Below the pieces are notes generated by a model, which saw only the letters and a program-made list of their open reading frames with translations, had not been told where the DNA came from and ran no database searches. From Suillus spraguei (Eukaryota; Basidiomycota; Agaricomycetes; Boletales; Suillaceae): a stretch of DNA of 64,000 bases. A program made the position numbers and the translations under genes. The stretch is taken from the NCBI GenBank assembly GCA_016800925.1, contig JABCPU010000033.1:244228-308227 (forward strand), given 5' to 3'. Positions within the stretch are counted from its first letter, which is position 1, and every line of letters begins with the position of its first letter. Shown here piece after piece: positions 10,447 through 21,182 of the stretch.

Positions 10447-12600
10447 TCATTCGTCTCGGAGTGCCGCACTAATGTATTCCTCTTCTTCTGTTCTAGAGAT
10501 CTCCTGTCGCTCTGCTGCTCTTTGCTTGACGAGTGCTCGATTGATGAGCTTAGCCGCGGGAACGGAGTATTTCCCGTCCCGCAGTAGCCGTAGTTCAGTA
10601 GGGGATAGAGGTTGGGTGGCGTCGATAATGAATGGTTCAAGCTCGTGAGGGATACTGATGGGGGGGAGAAGAAGGTGGGAGGGTCCGAGAATGCCTCTAG
10701 ATGGGTCATCTGCAGGGTTGTGTTCGCTCGCGACGTACGTAGTGACAATTTCGAGACGGTGGGGTAGATTGTGGAGGAAATCATGGATTCTTCTGAATAC
10801 TCCGTTGACTTCTTTATTGCGGTGTCTGTGCTTCCACCAACCTTCCACGACTCCAGTGTTGTCTCCGTGGACGAGGACGTTGCTGCTAATGCCAGGGAAA
10901 GAGGAGATGGCATGTATAAGGAGTTCGAAGCCGACGGCTTCTGCCCAGCCAATATCTCGTTTGCCATTATGAGTTTGCCAGCCTGGAATTAGTCGCCACG
11001 CTCTCCAACGATCACCAATGACTATTCCTATTCCTATTCCTGAGCTCGCGTCGGAAAATGCTAGAGGGTTCTGGAGTTGAGGAGTTGCGAAGATGTCGCG
11101 AGCTACGCCGCCAGATTGAAGTAGTTCGGACCACCAGTTAAGGTCCTCGGCTACTGTTTTCCCAGCTCTTCGGGGTAAGAAAGGATTGGATTGACTGACC
11201 GCTAGCATGTCCTCGAGGCTGGTGATGTACGCTCTGCCTTGAGGTGCTGTGGCACACGCATGTAATAATTTGCTGTAAAGTTCTTGAACATCCTGTAGGA
11301 CGTGCGTGTGCCGCTTCCTCCATTTGTGTATGGCTGCTAAGTACTTGGCTACCTTGGCCTCGCTTAATGCTACTACCATTCATTGGAGGTCCCAATAAAA
11401 TCCTATGTAAATCGTAGACGTGTTGAACAGTTGGTCTTTTAAGACTTCCCAGATCAGGCCAAGCTCATCCGATAGGTCATTTATGTCCTGTAGACAGAAC
11501 GTAAATAGGGCATCGTGTTTCGACCGAGGTGATTGGTTCGAGAGATCAATTAAAGGCTGCGCGCGACTTTCGTTTGATTCTTCTATTTTTCCACTGATAG
11601 GACAACGTTTGCCGAACCAAAGTCTTCCTTCCGTTTGTCTTAGGCCCAAACTGGCGAACTTCTTATACCATATCTTCCTGTCTTCGTTATAGCGTTCGCG
11701 AAACTCGCGACGTATCCTGAAAAATATGTGGTCGTCTACCCACTTATCTAGAGGTCCGATGCCTTTGTGCCGAAAGATTTCGGCTCCAGCGTCAGCCATG
11801 TGACCATAGATTCCTGCTGAAGGAGTTGCGCCGAAAGATGTACAAGTGTCCACACAAAAGAGTGTCTCCGAGATTCTAACTATACCTGCCGGCCACTGGG
11901 ATTCATGTAGCGGTACCGTTCGGTAAGCTTCTGCTATGTCCCGCGTTGCTACTTCTGACCCTGGAGGTAGATTGGCTATTAATTCGTAGATTATAGAGAA
12001 TTTTCCCCATGTTGTAGGAAAATCGTTAGCGTTTATGTCCGAATTTATTGATGCGTTTGCGAACGACGCGTTGGTTCTGTGTGGGAATGAGAAGTTCTGG
12101 ATGAGTCGAAATTTTCCGGGTTTGCCTGGTTTTGGGATGATGGACATCGGAGACAATTGGAAAGGTCCGATCAGACGTTCTAGAGTGTCAGCATCGAAAG
12201 GACCGATGTATCTTCCTTTGTCGATTTCTTTTTGGATAATGGCACGAAATTCGACAGCAAACTCGCTAGTCGAGTCTTTATTAGGGGGAGTCTGTACATT
12301 GGTGATAACGGGAAAATCTATTTTGAATCCGCTGCGAAGGCCATCTGCGACCTTCGCGAAGCGTTTGGCTAACTCCGGGTGGTCGAGCATGCGAGACCAT
12401 GCCTCTGCCTTATACGGCGTTAGCGGATTCAGCTTTCTGTGCTCGAGCACATCTCTGGGCGCCATGAGTGGCAGCTCCGCACCCTGAACACACGTGCTTG
12501 GCGTCGTGCCTAGGCACGGTGCATCCTTCTTCGCGCTGCCAGGCGGTGCAGAGTTGTTTTCCGTCCTTCGTCCACAGACCTTTGTGGATGCGCTCCGCAA
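10447..12600 (-). pseudogene. Reverse transcriptase-RNase H of the Ngaro-like element (one in-frame TGA)
   Basis: One continuous frame of about 717 codons is broken only by a TGA at 11380-11382 (context WDLQ*MVVAL). The RT part has SPMSIIPKPGKPGKFRLIQ, the catalytic-region segment EVATRDIAEAYR and the DIRS-type VDDHIFF box in place of YMDD. The RNase H part has FSDASSGIGIG (first Asp), WAEAVGFELL (Glu), VHGDNTGVVEG (Asp) and a C-terminal SEHNPADDPSRG. The N-terminus overlaps the end of gag in another frame; an internal Met (LMAPRDVLEHRKLNPLTPY) is a plausible start. The TGA could be a CpG transition from CGA. Confidence 0.87.
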
Positions 12601-14051
12601 AGGTCTCGTGTTGCTTATCCCATGTGTGGGAGGCCGTGCATTCGATGGTTTTATGCGGGTTACGTCCGAGGCACACTGCGCAGCATGGGAGGGGACCAGA
12701 TGCGGGAGGTGCTCGAATAGTGCGTACCTTCTTGTTAAAGTTTGATACTTCTTCTACAGGTGGGAGAGGGCGTTTTTGTCCGCTAGAGACTTGGCGCGTT
12801 GACGCCATTTGTGATGGTCGTAGAGACTCTAGGTTGCTGGCGATGAATGCCGCCGCTGCTTGCTGTGATAGCGAGCGATGTGGTCACATGTGGTATGTGG
12901 TTTTGGTTGTGGGTGGGTGTGACCCGGGGGGGGGGGGGGTTTGGTTGTGATAACCGTTGTTCGTGATGAACATTTGTCGTTTAAGACAGTTCCAACCGAC
13001 AGCGTGATGTGTCGTTGGTTGTGAGGTTGTGATAACCCGCGTTTGTAAATAGCGTTATTGGCGCGCGATTGGCCAACAACGTTTGAGATGGGATGCGATA
13101 GCCCAAAAGAAAGGTAGTGCGATTGAAAGCGTATGAAATGGTGAGAAGACAGGTTTTGTGGGAGGGGTTACGACTGACCTGTACTGCCATTGCTGTCTCC
13201 TTCTCGCGCTTCTCGTTAAATAGTTCCTCTCTCGCTTCCAACAGTAAGTCTTGATTAATTTCCTCTAAGCTCCAACCCTGCACGGTACCTATGGTAAGGT
13301 GCCAGCGGCGACGTTGCTGGGATTGGTAGAGTAATAAAGCTCTCTGTTTGAGGGCGTCAGGCGCATGGCGCCAGCGATGAGATTGCAGCGCTGTCCAAAA
13401 TTGAACATGCATGTCTACCCGATCGTCCGGCCAGTCGTGCATCTTCATGGAGAGGATCATGCGTGGTGCAGCCTCGTTGAATTCTTCCCAGGTAAGATTT
13501 TCGTCCTTGACTACTGGCGCTGCTTTCGGGTCTTTGACCGCCGCTGCAGGGACCCATGAGTGGATTCCATCCGCAGCAGGTAACATTACCAACGCATCTG
13601 GTTCGGCGATGGACATTGAAACTCTGGCGTCGTCTAGACCTTTGTTAGTGAAGTAATGCAGTTCGCAGTAGTCGCCTGCTTTGAGCCTTCGAATCGCATA
13701 CTGCGCTGGAAGGATAGTAGGGTCCGAAGGAACTTTTCCGCGCTTGATTGGCGCGTACTTGTTCTTATTCTTCTTTCTCTCTTCTAGCCGTGCTGCTTCT
13801 TCCTCGTCTTTGCGGTCTTGTTGCCTTTGGAGCTCGTCTTCCTCTGCTTGTTGACGGGCTTCGCGCAAGCGGTCTTGTCTATCTGCCCAATGCTGTCTCT
13901 CTGCGTCGTTGTTCACGTTCCACAATGCTGTTAGGGATCGAACGGCTTGTTGTTCGGTTAAACCTTCATTTATCAGCTGTTGACGTTCATGCTGGTACTC
14001 AGCTAGAGTATAGTCCGGTCTGATGGCTTCGTTTGGATTAACGTTGGCCAT
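12410..14051 (-). CDS. Gag of the Ngaro-like element, two exons joined by an intron
   Basis: Exon 1 (14051-13179) starts MANVNPNEAIRPDYTLAEY and contains a charged coiled-coil (RQQAEEDELQRQQDRKDEEE) and a capsid-like WEEFNEAAPRMILSM region. At 13178 a GTCAGT donor follows the codon for Gln, and at 12863 a TATCACAG acceptor precedes CAAGCAGCGG. Splicing is phase 0 and keeps the frame into exon 2 (12862-12410), which holds two zinc-knuckle-like motifs, CAVCLGRNPHKTIEC and CSGCGAATHGAQRC. The predicted product is about 441 residues. The intron model is an inference from frame and splice signals; read-through would instead stop after about 66 further codons, at 12981. Confidence 0.66.
12926..12939. 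repeat. Run of 14 G
   Basis: A 14-nt guanine homopolymer (CCC before it) lies inside the proposed gag intron of the Ngaro-like element. On the coding strand it is a C-run. It is a likely site of length error in sequencing and could also form a quadruplex on the plus strand. Confidence 0.9.
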
Positions 14052-14219
14052 GTCAGAAAAGGTGTAAGCAAAATTAGAACTAGACGCTTATACTGAATCT
14101 GAAGCGCTGATGGATGAATGCGAAGTGGGCAGAAGCAAGAAGTTCTGCGCCACTTCGCTTATTTGCGCGTAGACTAACTTCTACGTTAGCCTCGTGCCTC
14201 GGCTAACTTAGAACACCAT

Positions 14220-14502
14220 TAGACGTAGAGACAATTCAAGACGACTTAGGTTGGAGACCTAAGCGAAGGAGATTCCAGGTAAAACCCAGTAAGATTAAAG
14301 TAAAGAATCTACTACAAATACACCATGCTTAAATAAGTCAATATGTGCGCACGGACCAAGAGAGATGTGAGAATGTAAGTGCGTATCCAAAGGAGGAAGG
14401 CAACTATAGTACAGATGCGTTGAGCATATGAGTCAGAGTCACGTTACGTAATATACAAGGTAAATGAGTAGAAAATGAATAGGGGCACGTACAATTGTAA
14501 CA
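14220..14502 (-). repeat. 3' LTR of copy D, proximal half
   Basis: Resumes the LTR interrupted at 8910 and ends TTGTAACA at 14502. It matches 21373-21655 with about eight substitutions. Immediately beyond (14503-14515) the coding strand reads AAAAAGGGGGTAA next to the LTR start, a good polypurine tract for plus-strand priming. Confidence 0.92.
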
Positions 14503-14534
14503 TTACCCCCTTTTTACACATAAAGTCACCGACT

Positions 14535-16005
14535 TTACTCATCTTGGTTCGCATAGTAAACGGGATCATCACTCCACTCGTAGTCCTCTTCAGCAAAGGA
14601 CCCACTCCTCATATACGCGGCTTCTTTAAGACCAGCGCGTCGTTTAGAATCCCTCTTCTTCTCTGCCTGAATACGTTCATCGTCAAGTTGTTGCTCCCCA
14701 AGAACGAAGTGCGTCGTAGAATCCTTCGTCCTTCCAGGTTAACTCGAAGGGGGGAGGTCCGACTCGTCGAGGACAATAGATGGACAGGTGAGTGGGCGAC
14801 CAATATCTGCAAACCTTGCACTGATACTCCGCACAATTCTTCTGACGATGTCCAAGTAGTCCACAGACACAACATTTCATGTTTTCATCGGGGTTGGAAT
14901 GGACTTTGCGTAGAGATGATGGAGAAATGATGGGTGTAGGACTAGTGGATCTGGCGCGCTTCTTTCCCTTATTCTTTCTCATACGCTTTAAGGTGAGGGT
15001 GTTGGTGCGTCTAAGTTGCGCTTGTTGAGTAGGGGAAAGAGTGTATGCCGATGCGGGAAGGTCAGGGGTGTTGGTTTGTTTGGCAATTACGAGGAGTTCG
15101 TCAGAGGAGGAAGGGGAAGTGATGCCAAAATCTTTTACTAAGATTGGCGAGACAGGATCCATAGGACCAAATGAGGATGGAATAGTCATAGGAGGGTGAA
15201 TGCAGAGATCACGAAGTCGAGGACCAAGCGCGATTAACTCAGCGGTAGGGATTCCTAACCTTTCTGCAGCTTCGCATTGTTCTTTCGTGCATGGCTCATA
15301 CAGCCATGTAGGGTGTTCATAAGAGACTATAGCTGAGGGCGATGAAGTCGGTCATTGAATTGGGGATGGGGTTCGTGGAGAGGCAAGGTCAGCTTGTGTT
15401 TGTTGTAGATCAGTAATAGTTTCTTCGACTAAGTTTCTAGCTGCTCTAGTTTCGGCGACCGATTGCTGGATGGTTTCGACAACCGCGTTGGTGAGCTGTC
15501 CGATCTCTTGGACAGCAGTGTATAAGCCAGTAAAGGCGTCAAGACTAGAATAAGTGCGTGAAGAAGAGGGTGCTGGGATAGGAAGTGGCGTATCTTCCTG
15601 CAGAGAGGGAGGTCGAGCAACGCCTGCTCGACGTTCGGCAATGATGTGAATAGCTTCCTCAACATCATTCTTAAAAGAATTGGGAAGCAACAGCATAGCG
15701 TAAGCACAAATGCGTTTCTGAAGATGAAGGAGACGGTGACAGAGTGTAACCTCTGCTGTGTCTTTGGCAGTGGTTTCGATAAGGGCTGCGGTACGGATGA
15801 TGTTAACAAGAAGTAGGGCAGAGAAAGCACCTCTTTCAGTGAGGATTCTTTCGATTTCAAGGGCGTGTCCTTCACAGAGAATAGCGGCTTCAATGTAGGA
15901 GGTGTTATCGATTTTGGCGGTGAGAGTTCCATAGTTTTCAGCTTCAGAGTCGGAGTCTTCGTTGGCAATGGTGACGGGGGTGATGTAGGCAGTAGGGAAA
16001 GACAT
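14535..16005 (-). pseudogene. Post-pol ORF of copy D with tandem zinc knuckles
   Basis: The frame starts MSFPTAYITPVTIANEDSDS just after pol. It has a helical N-terminal half (LCEGHALEIERILTERGAF, NVEEAIH-type block), a Ser/Pro-rich linker, a KRMRKNKGKKRARS basic patch and two consecutive CCHC-like knuckles, CCVCGLLGHRQKNC and CKVCRYWSPTHLSIYC. The C-terminus ends in an acidic ADEDYEWSDDPVYYA-like tail. A stop at 15352 and a frame change near 14690 break it. Equivalent ORFs follow pol in copies B and C. The role is unknown: an extra nucleic-acid-binding or second Gag-like protein is the simplest reading, since no signal peptide or membrane segment argues for an envelope protein. Confidence 0.75.
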
Positions 16006-16058
16006 TTCGATGTTGGTAGTTGATCAGGTGCTAGTGCGGTTGATTGACTGAGGGATAA

Positions 16059-19000
16059 TCAGAGGGCGTGTTGCTTCTTATAAGCATTCAAGATTCGAGC
16101 GGAGTTCTTCAAGTTCTTTTCTGGGAGCCATTCGTTATCTCCTGATGAGTATCCTTTCCAGGAAACGAGATAGCATCGGCGAGTGCCGATTCCTTTGTGG
16201 GAGAGAATGCTTCTATTTCATATTCTTCTTCTTCTTCGATGATGTCAGTGGTGGTTCGGGGAAGTTCGGACCGTGTACATCCGTTTCGCTATAGGATGAT
16301 AAGACAGAAGCGTGGAATGTGGGGTGAATTTTCCACTGCAGAGGGAGTTTGAGTGTGAACGTGATGGGAGATAAGACATTGGTGATCGGGAAAGGTCCGT
16401 ATCGCTTTGGGGCGAGTTTCCTTGATGGGAGTTTAAGTCTAAGATTAGCGGCAGATAGCCAAACCTTATCTCTGATCTTCCATGGGATGTACTTATCTCC
16501 TCTGGATCGTTCAGCCATTGTCTGCATTGCAATGTTATGACAGGCGATCGCTTCCTCTCTTATCTTCTGCAAGGATCGTACTCGGTCTTCTGCTGCGGGA
16601 CTGATGAATCAGGGATAAGATGAGGGATAGCGCGTGGCTCATATCCCATCATTAGATAGAAAGGTGATGCATTCCTTGCATCATGTTTTCGGTGGTTGTG
16701 GATGAATTCGGCGATTGGCAGGTGTTCTACCCAATCTTCGGGATTGTTGCGGCAGTAGATATGTAAATATGTTTCAAGTTCCTGATTTAGCCTTTCAGTT
16801 TGGCCGTCAGTCTGTGGATGATAAGGCGTAGACGGAGCGATGACGTAGTCGAGGAGTCAGGCAAGTTCCTTTGAGAAGCGAGATAGGAATTGCAGTCCTC
16901 GATCCGAGATGACTTTGTCATGAAGGCCAAATCGTCGGTATACGTGTTTCAAAAATAGTTTGGCAACCCCTTCAGAAGTGACGGTTTTCAGACAAGGGAT
17001 AATAATTACCCCCTTCATAAGGCCATGGTCTACCACGACCATGATACTGTCAAAGCCGCCGGAGACAGGGAGGTTCGTTATAAGATCGACAGAGACCTGA
17101 GAAAATGGGCAGACGGCGAGGAGGGAATAGGCGTGAGCGGGGGCCTAACAGGATGTGTATCCGCTTTCATTTGCTGACAAAGGGGCGCAACCCTCAACGT
17201 ATTTCCGAATATAAGAGCCCATTGCAGGCCACCATGCTTCCCGTTTCACAAGTTCTTCAGTTTTGAATCTACCGGGATGTCCCGCGGTAGGATGATCATG
17301 ATACCTTTTTAAGATATCAGGACGGTGTGCCGGAGGAATATAGGCACGGTTTTTAAAGTAGAGGACGTTCTCCTCAATCTTTCAGTCAGAGAGTGCCGAT
17401 TTCATAGGTGGAAGGCACACGCCGTCAAGGGCATCGGGATGCTGTCCTAAAGACAGGGTCGTTGAGGGGGTCCGAGGATGACAATACATCCTTCAGGTCG
17501 GTGTCAATAAGACGAACGAATAGAGCGTCAGGGAGGAGTGTCTGGTCCTCATTATTGTCCTTGCCAGAGTCGTAGTTGGGTCGGCGAGATAGTGCATCAG
17601 GTACTGCTAACTTAGTACCTGCAACGTGATGCAGTTCAATGTCATAGATAGACAAAATCAATTGCCAACATGCTTGGCGATGAGTAAGCTTCTGTGCACT
17701 TCTAAAGTACAGAAGATTCTTGTGGTCGGTGAATACCAGGACGGGGTGAGGGTTCCCTTCGAGATAATGATGCCATTCGTTCAGTGCCCAGATCACGGCA
17801 AGGAGTTCCCGATCAAAGATCTGGTAATTGCGTTCTGCGGGGTTCAAAGACTGTGAGAGATATGCAAATGGGTGGTAGACACCATTTTCATCAGTCTGCA
17901 AGAGAACTCCGTCGGTTGCTACGAGCGAAGCGTCGGTAGCAATAGCAAATTGTCGGGACGGATCAGGGTTACGGAGTACCGGTTGGGATGTGAAGCGTCG
18001 TTTCAATTCCTCAAAGGTGTCCATACATTCAGTTAACCATTCAAAGGCCTTATCTTTCTTTGTTAAATCGATAAGGGGTCAGGCGATGTCGGAATAGTGG
18101 GAAAATGAACGTGCGGTAGAAGTTGCAAAATCCTAGGAATGACCGAACGTCTTTTACAGATTTTGGGACTGGCCATTTGGAGATTCCCTTGGTCTTGGTG
18201 GTATCCATAGCAACTTGTCCGGGGCGAATTATCATTCCGAGGTATTCCACTTCTTCTGCATCAAAGGTGCATTTCTCCGGTTTCAAGAATAGGTGTTCCT
18301 TCCGTATCTTCGTCAAAACCCGTCTTGTTCGTTCACGATGTTCTGTCATAGTTGTTGAGAAAATGAGAATATCGTCCATGTAGATAACCATCCATCCTTT
18401 GTTGATTTCTTGCTGGAAGGTGCGATTCATATATGCTTGGAAAGTTGCTGGGGAATTGCAGAGACCGAAGAACATGATGTTCGGTTCGAAAAGTCCGAAT
18501 TCTGTAGTGAAAGCAGCTTTCCACCTATCATCAGGATGGATGCGAATATTGTTATAGCCGGACCGGATATCCATTTTTGTAAAGAACTGTGCATTGTGAA
18601 GGCGTGCGACAAGGGAAATGGGGAGTGGAAGTGGATATGCGTTCTTGACTGTCCAATCATTAATGTAGCGATAATCTTGACAGGGACGCAATTCTCCACT
18701 CTTCTTTCCCACAAAGAAGAAGCCACTGGCTTGGGGTGACTTTGATTCTGAGATGAATCCTTTCGCAACGTTTTCATCGATAAACGTTTTGACAGCAGCG
18801 TGTTCTTTTTCCGATAGCGGATAAACCTTGGACGTGCGAGGAATAAAACCGGGTTTGGTGTCAATCCGATGATTGATACCAGGGCGTTCGGGGGGCAGTT
18901 TGTTCAGTCCGTCTTTAGCAAAGACGTCCACAAAATCGTGCAAGTAGTCCGGGACCAAATTCCTCGAAGGATTTCTTTTTCTTTTCCTTCTCATCCGTGG

Positions 19001-20166
19001 CGAATTCCTGAGCTTTGTTACTATATTTCGGAGGAGGAAGGGGAATTGTGGAGTAGGGGGAGGATTGTTCGAGTTGAGAAGTTCCATCACGTGTCAAGGG
19101 TGTATCCATGGATACTTCTTCTATAATCCTCATGCTGACTCCATCGATATCGTATTCCACAAGAAATTCTCCATCTCCTAGTTCATATGATGGAAATTTC
19201 TCGCACTTCCGGTGCGTGCCAGACATCGTGCAGGGTGTTAAATTGGTCATCATCCTCTGTTGGAATCAACGAGGGCACGGGTTCTTCGTTATCGGGGATT
19301 TCTTCTATTGAAGCTGAAAGAGTTTTCGGGGGAACATAGAATTTGGATAATTTCGGTACATTGGTGTCTCACCCCAGGGATTTCCTCTTCAGCTTTCCTT
19401 TTTCCGTGTTTCTGTTCATCTATTGGTCGTTGCTCAATAGGTTCTTGTCCGACCTGATGCTCGGGTTCGGATTCATTCTTGCGCTTTTCCACGCGGGGGA
19501 TCGGTGATACTGATCTTGGCAGTTGGACACGTGGAGTGGGGTCTGCAGTACGTGGCATTCGTACTTCTGGTTCTGGGTCTTCGGGGGCATCAATAGGAGA
19601 AGCGATGAAAGGTTTCGGAAGGTGGAATGCTGCCATCTAGTGTGATGATTGAAGAGTCAGGGCAACCCGTTCTTCTTCCGATCTGTATCTAGATCAATTT
19701 CGATCTCATCTGATTTCTCCGTCCGTGAAAGGATAAGTGTTTCAGCAGCCCAATCTATAATTGGGTTCATTGCTCGTAACCATGGAATTCCAAGGAGGAT
19801 TTGATCTCTCCTTCCTAGCTTGGTGATGTTGAATTTTCCATACATGGTTCGATCGTCAATTTTGACCACTAGAAGACAGTAATGTGTGATTGGTCCTCCT
19901 TTTATAAGGGTTCCATCTGCCGTCGTGACTCGAAACGGTGTTTTGAGTTTTCGTCGTGTGATTTGATGGAGTTTCACAAACTCTTCTGAGATGAATGTTC
20001 CTGCTGCTCCTGAATCGATAACAGCGGTGGTGTCGACGGATTTCAAGCGAGTACGCGAGTGGAGGGTGATAGGGACACGAAGTTCTTTTCTTTCACCTAC
20101 AGCGTGTACAAGTCTTAGTAGTACATTTGGAGAAACATACATCGAATCTTTGTTTCTCCACATCAA
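16059..20166 (-). pseudogene. pol of copy D: PR-RT-RH-IN-chromodomain, frameshifted
   Basis: Protease (20166-19657) has AVIDSGAAGTFISEEF. RT (within 19090-18050) has [19 protein letters not shown] and the catalytic [10 protein letters not shown]. RNase H (18024-17425) has [24 protein letters not shown] and [12 protein letters not shown]. Integrase shows [20 protein letters not shown] and [14 protein letters not shown]. The C-terminus shows a degenerate chromodomain. The chromodomain after integrase places the family among chromoviruses. Breaks: TGA at 19657 and frame shifts near 19640, 18060, 17420, 17150, 16860 and 16600. The first in-frame pol codons overlap the gag stop in the -1 frame. 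Confidence 0.87.
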
Positions 20167-20171
20167 AAATC
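20163..20171 (-). promoter_or_regulatory. Putative -1 recoding site at the gag-pol junction of copy D
   Basis: The coding strand reads GATTTTTGA, where the gag frame is GAT TTT TGA and pol continues in the -1 frame (TTT TTG). The same T5 run sits at the same place in copies B (30442-30450) and C (37825-37833), and as GATTTTTAA in A (2630-2638). In D the next bases also create TGATG, so stop-start reinitiation is an alternative. Confidence 0.45.
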
Positions 20172-20999
20172 CTGGACAATCCGTCTTACTGTCTCTTCAT
20201 CCTCTTCTTCTCCTTTGACTTCTGTTTGTCGGAGCGGAGTCTTCTTCTTTCTTTCGGGACAATTATGGATGCGGTGTCCTGTCTTCCTGCATCCGAAGCA
20301 TTGTCCTTTCTTCATACATTCGGATCTCTCCATATCAGAGATTCGATCTACGACCATTGCGTTAGAATCACAGTTCAGAATATACCGTGCATTCCTGTAG
20401 TTCTTCTTCTTCTGTTGTGGAGCATGACGTGTCCTCATGGCTTGAAGCCGATGATGGGCATTGTCAATAGCAACGCATTGCAGCACAACTTCTCTGAATA
20501 TTTCGGAGACATCTCCTGTTGCGAAAAGCTTTGTGAGGATACCCCAATTAAGACCGTCTTGGAAGAACTGGATCTTCGTTGCATTGTCGGTGATCTGAGC
20601 CTTGGCTGCAAGTGCCTCAAAGTCAGCGACATAGGTGTGAAGATCTCCAGTTCCTTGTTTGAGATCTCTGAGTTTCGTGAGCGCGGTTCCTTTGGTATCC
20701 ACTGGTTCGAATGCTTCTTTGAAGCTCTTCATAAATTCTGCCATCGTCCCATAACCAACTTTTTGTCCAGAAGTGTCGGTAGATTGGGCGTGTTCAAGGA
20801 ATTGTTCCTTCCAAGATTTGGCATTCCTTTCGGTCATAAAGGATGTTATGTAGATGATCTTCTGCTTATCGGTGGTGTAAAGCTTTTCATTGATGTCAAA
20901 GTGCAAATTGCACGATTGGATAAACTTGCGAGAGTTATCGCGATCTCCATCAAAACCAGTCGGTTGACCGATCTTGTATTCGAATTCTTTGGTCGACAT
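20163..20999 (-). CDS. gag of copy D, intact
   Basis: An uninterrupted 278-codon frame from ATG at 20999, MSTKEFEYKIGQPTGFDGD. It includes the capsid-like region (KSWKEQFLEHAQSTD, MKSFKEAFEPVD, ALTKLRDLKQGTGDL) and a C-terminal CCHC knuckle CFGCRKTGHRIHNC followed by basic and acidic stretches (ERKKKTP, GEEEDEE). It would form the virus-like particle and bind element RNA. This is the only intact gag in the window, which agrees with the low LTR divergence of copy D. The stop lies in the conserved GATTTTTGA site at the gag-pol junction. Confidence 0.88.
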   Translation of the reverse strand: MSTKEFEYKIGQPTGFDGDRDNSRKFIQSCNLHFDINEKLYTTDKQKIIYITSFMTERNAKSWKEQFLEHAQSTDTSGQKVGYGTMAEFMKSFKEAFEPVDTKGTALTKLRDLKQGTGDLHTYVADFEALAAKAQITDNATKIQFFQDGLNWGILTKLFATGDVSEIFREVVLQCVAIDNAHHRLQAMRTRHAPQQKKKNYRNARYILNCDSNAMVVDRISDMERSECMKKGQCFGCRKTGHRIHNCPERKKKTPLRQTEVKGEEEDEETVRRIVQDF

Positions 21000-21170
21000 G
21001 GTTGATGATTCTTCTGATGAGTTATACTTTCTTGGTGCCTACACGCGCTGTCTTGCTGTCCGTTAGGGCTTTGTTCTTCTGTCGGGGGGTCCTCTTGACA
21101 ATCTGCTCAGTGTACGCGTACGCTAGTTCAGGGTTCAGGGTCAAAGACTGGATAGTCGACGATCAGATAG

Positions 21171-21181
21171 ACTTTAATCTT
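21171..21181 (-). promoter_or_regulatory. Self-priming primer-binding site of copy D
   Basis: One base after the 5' LTR the coding strand reads AAGATTAAAGT. This is exactly complementary to ACTTTAATCTT inside the same LTR (plus-strand 21444-21454), which begins 34 nt after a TATTTAAG box (21481-21488). The pattern matches Tf1-type self-priming, in which the first 11 nt of the transcript pair with the site. Confidence 0.68.
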
Positions 21182-21182
21182 T

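Larger units (their letters stand above)
8911..14219 (-). mobile_element. Ngaro/DIRS-like tyrosine-recombinase retrotransposon
   Basis: A 5.3-kb minus-strand insertion lies between the two halves of the copy D 3' LTR. Gene order on the minus strand is gag (two exons), reverse transcriptase plus RNase H, then tyrosine recombinase. That replacement of integrase by a tyrosine recombinase defines the DIRS order. The lack of any methyltransferase-like domain and the basidiomycete host fit the Ngaro group. The LTR joins as GTGCT / TAGAC with no target duplication, as expected for tyrosine-recombinase integration. I could not identify the split direct repeats that Ngaro elements carry at their ends; the ends may be degraded. 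Confidence 0.87.

Noticed and set aside
9231..14051. Plus-strand frames opposite the Ngaro-like element
   Set aside because: Antisense shadows of RT, RNase H, recombinase and gag, which carry the recognisable motifs on the minus strand.
14535..16005. Envelope gene in the post-pol position of the gypsy elements
   Set aside because: No signal peptide, membrane segment or furin-like site; zinc knuckles and basic patches point to nucleic-acid binding.
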